Positions 1 through 5,701 of a stretch of 5,701 nt of DNA are shown here, piece by piece (position 1 is the first letter of the stretch; every line of letters begins with the position of its first letter). The position numbers and the translations under genes are program-made. The notes beneath the pieces were generated by a model that did no database searches, had not been told where the DNA came from, and saw only the letters and a program-made list of their open reading frames with translations. The DNA comes from Streptosporangiaceae bacterium (GTDB lineage Bacteria > Actinomycetota > Actinomycetes > Streptosporangiales > Streptosporangiaceae), in contig JASHXW010000309.1 of NCBI GenBank assembly GCA_030043395.1, forward strand, positions 1-5,701. The letters run 5' to 3'.

Positions 1-932
1 CCCACCGCACCTTCGAGAGTTTGTTCCTGCGCAGAGCTGGCCCGCTCCCTGGCGACGGCAAGCAGGACCGTGCGCTTGCCTTCCCTGAGGTCGTCGGTAA
101 CCGGCTTGCCGGTCTTGGCGGGATCGCCGAAGATGCCCAGGATGTCGTCGCGGAGCTGGAACGCGATGCCGATCGGGATCCCGTACTCGGTGAAGGCAGC
201 AAGCTTCTCGGCATGCAGGCCGTCTGGCCGGGGCGAGCCCGGCTGGCCTGCGTCCTCGGCGTGGGCGAGTTCGGCCCCCATGTGCAGAGGCCGTTCTACG
301 GTGTACTTCGCGGACTTATAGGTGACCACGCGCAGCGCGCTCTCCCTGGACGAAGCGCCTGCGGCTTGCCCGACGAGGTCAAGGTACTGGCCGGAGAATA
401 CCTCGGTCCGCATGGCGTCGAGCACCCGCAGGCCACGCCACACCGCCGCCGGCGGTAGCCCGCTGGTCCGCAGCATTTCGTCAGTCCACGCCAGCATCAG
501 GTCTCCGACCAGGATCGCGGCTCCCGAGCCGAAGCTCTCGGCCGAGCCATGCCAGCCTGCGCCGGCATGCCTGGCCGCGAACCGCCGGTGCACGGAGGGC
601 TGGCCGCGGCGAGTGTCGCTGGCGTCCATCACGTCGTCGTGCACCAGCGCGCTGGCGTGCAGCAGCTCGAGCGCTGCGGCGGCTGCGAAGATCTCCTGGC
701 AGTCGGCGCCGCCGCACGCCCGCCAGCCCCAGTAGCAGAACGCGGCCCGCAGTCGCTTGCCGCCAGTCAGCAGGTCAGAGATGGCGTCCGCGCAGGGGAC
801 CAGCTCCGGGCTGATGTTCGCCAGATCGCGACGTTGCCTGCCGACGAACTCGTCCAGCGAGCCGCTGATCCGCGTGCGGATCCTGGGCATATCCGCCGGG
901 CTGGCCGCGGGCAGGTCCGCAGGGCTGGTCAT
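1..932 (-). CDS. Polyprenyl (geranylgeranyl-type) diphosphate synthase, 3' end cut by window edge
   Basis: This is a trans-prenyltransferase that condenses isopentenyl diphosphate with allylic diphosphates in the cytoplasm to make the C20 or longer precursors of carotenoids, quinones or polyprenols. 310 codons are visible with no stop; the family is usually about 340-370 residues, so only the C-terminus is missing. Translation from the ATG at 932-930 gives GGKRLR (57-62), the first aspartate-rich motif DDVMD (99-103) followed by DTRRG, GQYLDL (181-186), a K-S-A-K-Y-T substrate-binding stretch (206-211), the second aspartate-rich region RDDILGIFGD (261-270), and DDLREGKRT (280-288). Positions 4 and 5 before DDVMD are small (Ala95, Ser94), which in this family permits products longer than C15; that is inference. 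A GGAGG lies 14 nt before the start and an AGGG closer in. It is divergent from metF with an 83-bp gap. The family is certain; the product length and the gene name (idsA-like) are not. Confidence 0.93.
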   Translation of the reverse strand, partial: MTSPADLPAASPADMPRIRTRISGSLDEFVGRQRRDLANISPELVPCADAISDLLTGGKRLRAAFCYWGWRACGGADCQEIFAAAAALELLHASALVHDDVMDASDTRRGQPSVHRRFAARHAGAGWHGSAESFGSGAAILVGDLMLAWTDEMLRTSGLPPAAVWRGLRVLDAMRTEVFSGQYLDLVGQAAGASSRESALRVVTYKSAKYTVERPLHMGAELAHAEDAGQPGSPRPDGLHAEKLAAFTEYGIPIGIAFQLRDDILGIFGDPAKTGKPVTDDLREGKRTVLLAVARERASSAQEQTLEGAV

Positions 933-1003
933 GCTGGTGACCCTAGCCTCCGGCGGGCAGCGCCATGCACGCAGGCGGGAACCCGCGCGCTGGTGGTGCT
1001 CGA

Positions 1004-1009
1004 TAACCT
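1004..1009 (+). promoter_or_regulatory. Candidate metF -10 element (TAACCT), leaderless arrangement
   Basis: TAACCT fits the actinobacterial TAnnnT -10 pattern and ends six bases before the A of the metF ATG at 1016, so transcription would begin at or next to the start codon. There is no Shine-Dalgarno in the preceding 20 bases, which supports a leaderless mRNA. No convincing -35 hexamer is seen 16-19 bp upstream. A GGAAC at 978-982, inside the 12-bp palindrome GCGGGAACCCGC (975-986), resembles an ECF-sigma -35 but has no matching -10. This is inference from sequence only. Confidence 0.4.
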
Positions 1010-1015
1010 GTTGCA

Positions 1016-1960
1016 ATGTCATCCTGGCTGCCGAACCAGGCGCCCCTGATCAGAGACCTGCTGGCCGCTGGCGGCAGGTCGTTCTCCTTCGAGTTCATGG
1101 CACCGAAGACCGACGCTGACGAGGAGCAGCTCTGGCTGGCGATCAGGAGGCTGGAGCCGCTGCAGCCGACGTTCGTCTCCGTCACCTACGGAGCTGGCGG
1201 CACCACCAGGGACCGAACCGTCCGGGTCACTGGCCGGATCGCGGCGGAGACCACGCTGACCCCAGTCGGGCACCTCACGGCCGTCAGCCACTCCATCGCC
1301 GACCTGCGCTACGTCGTCGGGTCGTACGCGGCGGTCGGCGTGCGGAACATGCTTGCCCTGCGCGGTGACCCACCCGGCGATCCGAGCGCTGAGTGGATTC
1401 CGCATCCGCATGGCCTGCGGCACGCCATCGAGCTTGTCCGGCTAGTCCGGGATTCCGGCGACTTCTGCGTCGGCGTGGCAGCGTTTCCCGAGGGCCACAA
1501 CCGCGCGGTCAGCCGGCAGGCTGACCTTCGGTTCTTCGTCGACAAGTGCGCGGCTGGCGCGGACTTCGCGATCACGCAGATGTTCTTCTTCACCGAGGAC
1601 TACCTGCGCTTCAGGGACGAGGCTGCTGCCGCGGGGTGCACTGTGCCGATCATCGCCGGGATCATGCCGATCACTAGCGTCCGCATGATCGAACGGGCCG
1701 GGCTGCTCTCCGGCGCACGGTTCCCAGCCGACCTGGCAGCGCGCTTGCGCGAGCACCAGGACGACCGTGCGGCGGTCCGGCAGATCGGCGTGCAGTACGC
1801 AGCCGGGATGTGCCAGCGCCTGCTTGACGAGGACGTACCTGGCCTGCACTTCTACACGCTGAATGGCTCTAGGGCGACGAGCGAGCTCTACCAGATGCTC
1901 GGGCTGGCCGACCTCGCCGCGCGGGAGCGGGCGGCGTCCGAGGCGACCTCGCCGGCGTAG
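1016..1960 (+). CDS. metF: 5,10-methylenetetrahydrofolate reductase
   Basis: This cytoplasmic flavoenzyme reduces 5,10-methylene-THF to 5-methyl-THF, the methyl donor for methionine synthesis. The 314-residue product matches the usual bacterial MetF length of about 290-310. Visible signatures are FSFEFMAPK (23-31) with catalytic Glu26, [10 protein letters not shown] (53-62) with the Thr57-Tyr58 pair, His86, NMLALRGD (111-118) with Asp118 (E. coli Asp120), AAFPEGHN (155-162), AITQMFFF (185-192) with substrate-binding Gln188, AGIMPI (214-219) and GLHFYTLN (276-283). Compared from memory with E. coli MetF, two FAD-contact positions differ: Asn168 is Phe173 and Arg171 is Asp176, while Lys172 is kept as Lys177. 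The start at 1016 is the only sensible one: the protein opens just before the first conserved block and has no Shine-Dalgarno, as expected of a leaderless gene. The last 73 bp overlap the 3' end of the convergent acetyltransferase gene; the tail after residue 300 is Ala-rich and not conserved. Confidence 0.96.
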   Translation: MSSWLPNQAPLIRDLLAAGGRSFSFEFMAPKTDADEEQLWLAIRRLEPLQPTFVSVTYGAGGTTRDRTVRVTGRIAAETTLTPVGHLTAVSHSIADLRYVVGSYAAVGVRNMLALRGDPPGDPSAEWIPHPHGLRHAIELVRLVRDSGDFCVGVAAFPEGHNRAVSRQADLRFFVDKCAAGADFAITQMFFFTEDYLRFRDEAAAAGCTVPIIAGIMPITSVRMIERAGLLSGARFPADLAARLREHQDDRAAVRQIGVQYAAGMCQRLLDEDVPGLHFYTLNGSRATSELYQMLGLADLAARERAASEATSPA

Positions 1961-2622
1961 GTGGCCTCGGCGCCGCTGGCTGTGCCGGCAGCGTCGGCGG
2001 CGTCGATCAGCGGCAGGACAGCGCCCATCACTGCGTAGGGCGGGCTGCCACCGGGGAAGCTATAGCCGGTCAGCAAGTCGCGGAAGCCGAGCCGCCGGTA
2101 CAGGCGCCGCGCAGTGGTCTCCGAGTCGGGGGTGGAGAGCACGGCGGTGCGCTCGGGCCGCCCGCTGGTCAGGGTCATGAGCATGTGAGTGCCGATTCCG
2201 GCGTGCTGGTGGCGCCGGTGCACGTGGATCTCCGCGACTTCCATGCAATCCGTCAGCCAGCGCTGGGCCGTCGCCGTCCCGCTGGTACGCGATATCGCCG
2301 TCCACACGGCGTCGTACCACCACTGACCGTGCTCGCCGCGGAACCCGTACGCGAACCCGACGGCCGGCCACTGCCCGTCCTGGCCGTCCGTCCCCGCTGC
2401 GCACGCATCGTGGCCCGCGGCCTCCCCGGCCGGGGACCCTGCCTCAGCTCGCGCGAGCAGCATCTGGAACGAGGGGTAGTCCACATGGCGTCGCATCAGC
2501 TCCCGGCGGCCCGGCAGGAGCGCCGGGTCCGCGTTCATGGCGCTGGCGTAGATGGCTAGCAGTGCATCAAGCTCGCCGAGGAACTCATCTGGCGTGAGCT
2601 CCTGCAGCGTGGTGGTCGCCAT
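1888..2622 (-). CDS. GNAT-family N-acetyltransferase
   Basis: This is a predicted acetyl-CoA-dependent acetyltransferase of 244 residues; the substrate cannot be read from the sequence. The fold signature is in the second half: [20 protein letters not shown] (128-147) is strand 4 plus motif A, with the acetyl-CoA pyrophosphate loop RRHQHAGIG (Q/R-x-x-G-x-G/A form), and residues 162-182, around [18 protein letters not shown], are motif B. The N-terminal half holds an FQMLLARAE block (52-60), a low-complexity Gly/Ala insert (61-86), then [19 protein letters not shown] (88-106). ATG 2622 is preferred because AGGG lies 8 nt upstream; an in-frame ATG at 2676 would add 18 residues without obvious homology. 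The fold ends near residue 205; the last 39 residues are Ala/Ser-rich and largely encoded antisense to the metF 3' end. From memory, M. tuberculosis Rv2170, a GNAT near an MTHFR gene and idsA2, sits in a similar neighbourhood. Confidence 0.88.
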   Translation of the reverse strand: MATTTLQELTPDEFLGELDALLAIYASAMNADPALLPGRRELMRRHVDYPSFQMLLARAEAGSPAGEAAGHDACAAGTDGQDGQWPAVGFAYGFRGEHGQWWYDAVWTAISRTSGTATAQRWLTDCMEVAEIHVHRRHQHAGIGTHMLMTLTSGRPERTAVLSTPDSETTARRLYRRLGFRDLLTGYSFPGGSPPYAVMGAVLPLIDAADAAGTASGAEATYAGEVASDAARSRAARSASPSIW

Positions 2623-2719
2623 TTCGCCAACCCTATGCGACTTGGGAGTGACCGCTCGCCCGCACCCGCCATTCAATGTCAGACCCCTTCGATACTGTTC
2701 GAACGTAGCAACAGATGAA

Positions 2720-2748
2720 TGGACAGTGAGCCGAATTTATGTTCGAAT
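2720..2748 (+). promoter_or_regulatory. Weak candidate promoter for the HEPN gene
   Basis: TGGACA (2720-2725) differs from the -35 consensus TTGACA at one base. After a 17-bp spacer comes TCGAAT (2743-2748), which matches TATAAT at positions 1, 4, 5 and 6 but lacks the usually conserved A at position 2. TATGTT (2738-2743) is an alternative -10. Initiation near 2755 would give a leader of about 125 nt before the ATG at 2881. Both -10 candidates overlap the LexA-like box. This call is tentative. Confidence 0.3.
2731..2746. promoter_or_regulatory. LexA-like SOS box candidate
   Basis: CCGAAT-N4-GTTCGA matches the actinobacterial LexA operator consensus TCGAAC-N4-GTTCGA at 10 of 12 specified positions; one half-site is perfect. 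It lies in the gap between the GNAT and HEPN genes, about 135 bp upstream of the HEPN start, and overlaps the best promoter candidate on that strand. A second perfect half-site, GTTCGA (2697-2702), lies 44 bp to the left without a proper partner. The gene it would control is not certain. Confidence 0.4.
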
Positions 2749-2771
2749 ATGAGGGGTGGGAGCGCCCAGGA

Positions 2772-2788
2772 GCCCGGCTCAGCCGGGC
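2772..2788 (+). repeat. Perfect GC hairpin in the HEPN leader
   Basis: GCCCGGC (2772-2778), loop TCA, GCCGGGC (2782-2788) form a seven-pair GC-only stem with a three-base loop. AGCCGGGC recurs at 2801-2808, so the right arm has a competing copy and alternative pairings are possible. No T-run follows, so it is not a standard intrinsic terminator. It would lie in the 5' leader of the HEPN mRNA. Confidence 0.55.
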
Positions 2789-2867
2789 CCCGGGCGAAGC
2801 AGCCGGGCGTGGTGTGGGGAAGCGCCCCGCCCGGCCCACCCGCAGCTGGACGGCCCGCCGTCGGAGT

Positions 2868-2872
2868 GGAGG
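2868..2872 (+). promoter_or_regulatory. Shine-Dalgarno deciding the HEPN gene start
   Basis: GGAGG sits 8 nt before the ATG at 2881. This fixes the start there rather than at the in-frame ATG at 2719, whose 54 extra residues are Gly/Pro/Ala-rich, read through the GC hairpins, and resemble no known N-terminus. Confidence 0.8.
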
Positions 2873-2880
2873 ACGTTGCC

Positions 2881-3330
2881 ATGAGCACGATCACGCAGGT
2901 TCACCCGGACCGGTCGCGCTGCAGGATCGCGCCGTCGGCACTGGCGCTGCTTGAGTCCGCGCGGCAGGGGCTGGCATCGGCGGAGTGCGACATGACGGCC
3001 GGCGGCCGGTACGTCTGCGCGCATCTGGCTGCGCTCCGCGCCGCCGCGGCGATCGTGGCAGCCCGGGCCGAGCCAGCACCATCGCGCAGGAGGCGCCCGG
3101 CGAGTGTCTGGGAACTGCTGCCGCGAGTCGAGCCGACGCTGAGCGAGTGGGCTGCCTTCTTTGCCGCTGGCGCGAGCAAGCGCGCCGCTGCCGAGGCTGG
3201 CCTGCCGCGAGCGGTTTCCGCCCGTGAGGCAGAGGACTTGCTCCGCGATGCAAGGACGTTCGTCTCGCTGGCCGAGACCGCCCTGGGAGTGCCCGCGCAG
3301 TCAGCCCTGCCGCTGCAGGCCGCGATCTGA
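2881..3330 (+). CDS. SAV_6107-family HEPN domain protein
   Basis: This 149-residue all-helical protein resembles, from memory of the family, the actinobacterial SAV_6107-like HEPN group. HEPN domains are found in RNA-targeting toxins, defence proteins and nucleotide-binding partners; no biochemical role is known to me for this group. Visible features are a leading helix (IAPSALALLESARQGLASAE, 16-35), the RYVCAHLAALRAAAAIVAAR helix (43-62), a basic linker (SRRRRP, 68-73), the SVWELLPRVEPTLSEWAAFF block (75-94), AAGASKRAAAEAGL (95-108) and a closing EAEDLLRDARTFV helix (116-128). The R43-x4-H48 pair has the spacing of the HEPN ribonuclease motif, but a Tyr follows the Arg and the motif is in an early helix, not the last, so catalysis is doubtful. 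There is no signal peptide or membrane segment. It stands alone on its strand and converges on bldD with a 10-bp gap. No nucleotidyltransferase or other toxin-antitoxin partner is adjacent. Confidence 0.82.
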   Translation: MSTITQVHPDRSRCRIAPSALALLESARQGLASAECDMTAGGRYVCAHLAALRAAAAIVAARAEPAPSRRRRPASVWELLPRVEPTLSEWAAFFAAGASKRAAAEAGLPRAVSAREAEDLLRDARTFVSLAETALGVPAQSALPLQAAI

Positions 3331-3340
3331 TCGGCGCGGG

Positions 3341-3835
3341 TCAGAGCGGGTCGATGGCTCCGCGGGCGGCGGAGTCCAGGACGCCCCAGCCGATCAGCTC
3401 CTCGGTCAGGTCCGCGGGGCTCTTGTCGTAGATAACCGCGAGCGACCGCAGGTCCTCCTGGCGGATGGACAGGATCCTGCCGTTGTAGTCCCCGCGCTGG
3501 CTCTGGATAGTCGTCACGTAGCGGGCCAGCGGGCCTGCCTGGTCACGGGGCAACTGCGCCATCCGCTCCAGGTCGATGACCAGCTTGGGAGCGGGGACCA
3601 TGAGGCCGGGCCCGGCGTCTCCTGGCAGCAGCTCCGAAACGGGCACGCCATAGAACTCAGCCAGCTCAGCGAGCTTCTGCACGGTTACCGAGCGGTCGCC
3701 GCGCTCATACGAGCCGACAACGACCGCCTTCCAGCGGCCTCGCGACTTCTCCTCGACGCCGTGCAAAGACAGGCCCTGCTGGGTGCGGATGGCGCGCAGC
3801 CGGGAACCGAGGTTCTTGGCGTAATCAGATGGCAT
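3341..3835 (-). CDS. bldD: Developmental master regulator BldD (c-di-GMP-dependent repressor)
   Basis: BldD is the Streptomyces repressor that, bound to tetrameric cyclic-di-GMP, dimerises and holds sporulation genes off during vegetative growth. The 164-residue product is close to the 167-residue S. coelicolor protein and recognisable end to end. The N-terminal XRE-type helix-turn-helix (about 1-70) includes LRAIRTQQGLSLHGVEEKS (13-31), RWKAVVVGSYERGDR (34-48) and VQKLAELAEFYGVPVSELLP (52-71). The C-terminal domain (about 83-164) carries the complete c-di-GMP signature RGD-x8-RxxD: Arg114-Gly-Asp116 and Arg125-Gln-Glu-Asp128, at the S. coelicolor residue numbers as I recall them. The linker (72-82) is short and Gly/Pro-rich. 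ATG 3835 has AGGGA 9 nt upstream. It is divergent from pyrR, the order I recall from Streptomyces (SCO1489/SCO1488). Overlapping BldD boxes just upstream indicate autoregulation. The presence of both ligand motifs argues for a working c-di-GMP switch, and so for c-di-GMP-controlled development in this organism. Confidence 0.97.
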   Translation of the reverse strand: MPSDYAKNLGSRLRAIRTQQGLSLHGVEEKSRGRWKAVVVGSYERGDRSVTVQKLAELAEFYGVPVSELLPGDAGPGLMVPAPKLVIDLERMAQLPRDQAGPLARYVTTIQSQRGDYNGRILSIRQEDLRSLAVIYDKSPADLTEELIGWGVLDSAARGAIDPL

Positions 3836-3867
3836 TGTTTTGGTTCCCTGGCCTTAGTGGTAAGACG

Positions 3868-3892
3868 TTCACTTATGGTTACGGACAGTGAC
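3868..3892. promoter_or_regulatory. Two overlapping BldD boxes (bldD autoregulatory operator)
   Basis: The published BldD consensus is nTnACnC(A/T)GnGTnAn. Box 1 (3868-3882, TTCACTTATGGTTAC) and box 2 (3878-3892, GTTACGGACAGTGAC) each match all six outer bases (TnAC and GTnA) and the central A/T; only the inner C and G differ. They share GTTAC, which is the right half-site of box 1 and the left half-site of box 2, so half-sites TTCAC, GTTAC and GTGAC begin at 10-bp intervals on one helical face. The array lies 33-57 bp upstream of the bldD ATG, where its promoter should be. S. coelicolor BldD is known to bind its own promoter. Confidence 0.7.
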
Positions 3893-3980
3893 GGTAGGCC
3901 GAGAGTCCGACAAGGTCAAGCCGAACGTGCAAAAAGCGGTCCAACCAACCCGGCCACCGCAACCTTCCGACAGCGGGCCA

Positions 3981-4010
3981 GTCACATGAAGCGCGCGAAG
4001 CGCCCGTGAC
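3981..4010. repeat. Inverted repeat GTCAC...GTGAC enclosing a GCGC hairpin
   Basis: The GTCAC (3981-3985) and GTGAC (4006-4010) arms enclose an inner GCGC (3991-3994), GCGAA loop, GCGC (4000-4003) hairpin. The arms recall BldD-type half-sites but are too far apart (20 bp) for the standard box. No T-run follows on either side. It may be an operator, a weak mRNA structure or chance. Confidence 0.35.
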
Positions 4011-4086
4011 CTCGTCATCCTTGACGAGTCTCCGCTGTCAGCCGGTAACCACTGGAACAGATGATATATGCGGTCAACTCTAGACA

Positions 4087-4137
4087 GACCGGTCGCCCCT
4101 TCGCGCCGCGCTCGGCGTGCCCCTGCCGGGGCCGGTC
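4087..4137 (+). repeat. Nested inverted repeat upstream of the pyrR promoter
   Basis: GACCGG (4087-4092) is exactly complementary to CCGGTC (4132-4137), and between them GCCCC (4119-4123), loop TGCC, GGGGC (4128-4132) forms an inner hairpin. The two stems share C4132, so they cannot both form completely. It would be part of the pyrR leader only if transcription began upstream of 4087; with the proposed promoter at 4147-4155 it stays untranscribed. No function is assigned. Confidence 0.35.
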
Positions 4138-4146
4138 GTCACTGAC

Positions 4147-4155
4147 TGGTAGGTT
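4147..4155 (+). promoter_or_regulatory. Extended -10 promoter of the pyr operon
   Basis: TGG followed directly by TAGGTT is an extended -10 (TGn-TAnnnT), and TAGGTT fits the Streptomyces TAGRRT-type -10 at five of six positions. No -35 is visible 17 bp upstream, as is common for extended -10 promoters. Initiation would fall near 4161-4163, so the mRNA would begin just before the PyrR hairpin at 4166, leaving a leader of about 51 nt filled almost entirely by that hairpin. Confidence 0.5.
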
Positions 4156-4165
4156 GGACCCGTTC

Positions 4166-5701
<1,536 letters not shown>

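Larger units (their letters stand above)
2623..2880. other. Divergent intergenic control region between the GNAT and HEPN genes
   Basis: These 258 bp carry no gene. The left part (about 2670-2755) is clearly less GC-rich than its surroundings. It holds two copies of GTTCGAA, as the perfect palindrome GTTCGAAC (2697-2704) and as GTTCGAAT (2741-2748), with start points 44 bp apart. The right part (2760-2870) is very GC-rich, with nested GCCCGG/CCGGGC repeats, and would form the HEPN 5' leader. Promoters for both flanking genes must lie here, but neither strand has a strong sigma-70-type hexamer pair. Confidence 0.6.

Noticed and set aside
21..1119. Several plus-strand open frames of 80-166 codons antisense to the prenyl synthase gene
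   Set aside because: All motifs (DDVMD, GKRLR, RDDILG) are on the minus strand; the plus frames are Arg/Pro/Ala-rich shadows typical of high-GC DNA.
2623..2676. Alternative GNAT start at ATG 2676
   Set aside because: The 18 extra residues look non-conserved, and AGGG has better spacing to the ATG at 2622; the upstream AAGGGG is 11 nt from 2676, so it is not fully excluded.
2737..2753. GTTCGAAT resembling a tRNA T-loop, as in a tRNA remnant or attachment site
   Set aside because: The flanking bases do not form the five-pair T stem, and no acceptor, D or anticodon arm is nearby.
2772..2808. GC hairpin as an intrinsic terminator
   Set aside because: No T-run on either strand, and no gene ends immediately before it.
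2719..2880. Upstream extension of the HEPN gene to the ATG at 2719 (54 more codons)
   Set aside because: The extension reads through GC hairpins, is Gly/Pro-rich without homology, and the strong Shine-Dalgarno is placed for 2881.
3161..4009. 282-codon plus-strand open frame covering bldD and part of the intergenic region
   Set aside because: It is antisense to a clearly recognisable bldD, starts inside the HEPN gene, and its translation is Gln/Arg/Leu-rich with no family resemblance.
4021..4051. TTGACG as the -35 of a pyrR promoter with TAACCA as -10
   Set aside because: The 19-bp spacer is too long and the -10 lacks the final T; the extended -10 at 4147-4155 is a better candidate.

Overview
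The window is high-GC DNA from an actinobacterium (class Actinomycetia) of the BldD-bearing, probably differentiating kind. The evidence is a clear BldD orthologue, an actinobacterial HEPN family of the SAV_6107 type, an actinobacterial-style polyprenyl diphosphate synthase next to metF, and a PyrR leader of the translational type known from mycobacteria. Arginine codon AGG is used unusually often in every gene examined (8 of 27 Arg codons in the pyrB fragment), which argues against Streptomyces itself and for another lineage of the class.

Layout. (1) 1-932, minus strand: a polyprenyl diphosphate (GGPP-type) synthase running off the left edge. (2) 1016-1960, plus strand, divergent from it: metF, with no Shine-Dalgarno and a -10 element placed for a leaderless mRNA. 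(3) 1888-2622, minus strand: a GNAT acetyltransferase whose 3' end overlaps metF tail to tail by 73 bp. (4) 2623-2880: an AT-richer regulatory patch with a LexA-like box, then a GC-rich hairpin leader. (5) 2881-3330, plus strand: a SAV_6107-type HEPN protein. (6) 3341-3835, minus strand, only 10 bp from the HEPN stop: bldD, the cyclic-di-GMP-responsive master regulator of development. (7) 3836-4212: a 377-bp control region with overlapping BldD boxes in front of bldD and, at its right end, a promoter and a PyrR-binding RNA hairpin that buries the pyrR ribosome binding site. (8) 4213-4842 pyrR and 4839-5701 pyrB (truncated by the right edge), the start of a pyrimidine biosynthesis operon with ATGA stop/start overlap.

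How it works together. The right half is a self-contained regulatory unit. BldD probably represses its own promoter through half-sites spaced one helical turn apart. PyrR probably represses its own operon by binding an RNA hairpin that sequesters the Shine-Dalgarno. The left half is an isoprenoid/folate/acetyltransferase/HEPN neighbourhood; from memory, its GNAT-MTHFR-prenyl synthase part resembles the Rv2170-Rv2173 region of Mycobacterium tuberculosis. In Streptomyces the two halves are, from memory, separate loci, so the 10-bp HEPN/bldD gap may be a rearrangement junction. No mobile element, CRISPR array, tRNA or rRNA was found. I see no wholly new system; the most rewarding parts are the two regulatory regions flanking bldD and pyrR.
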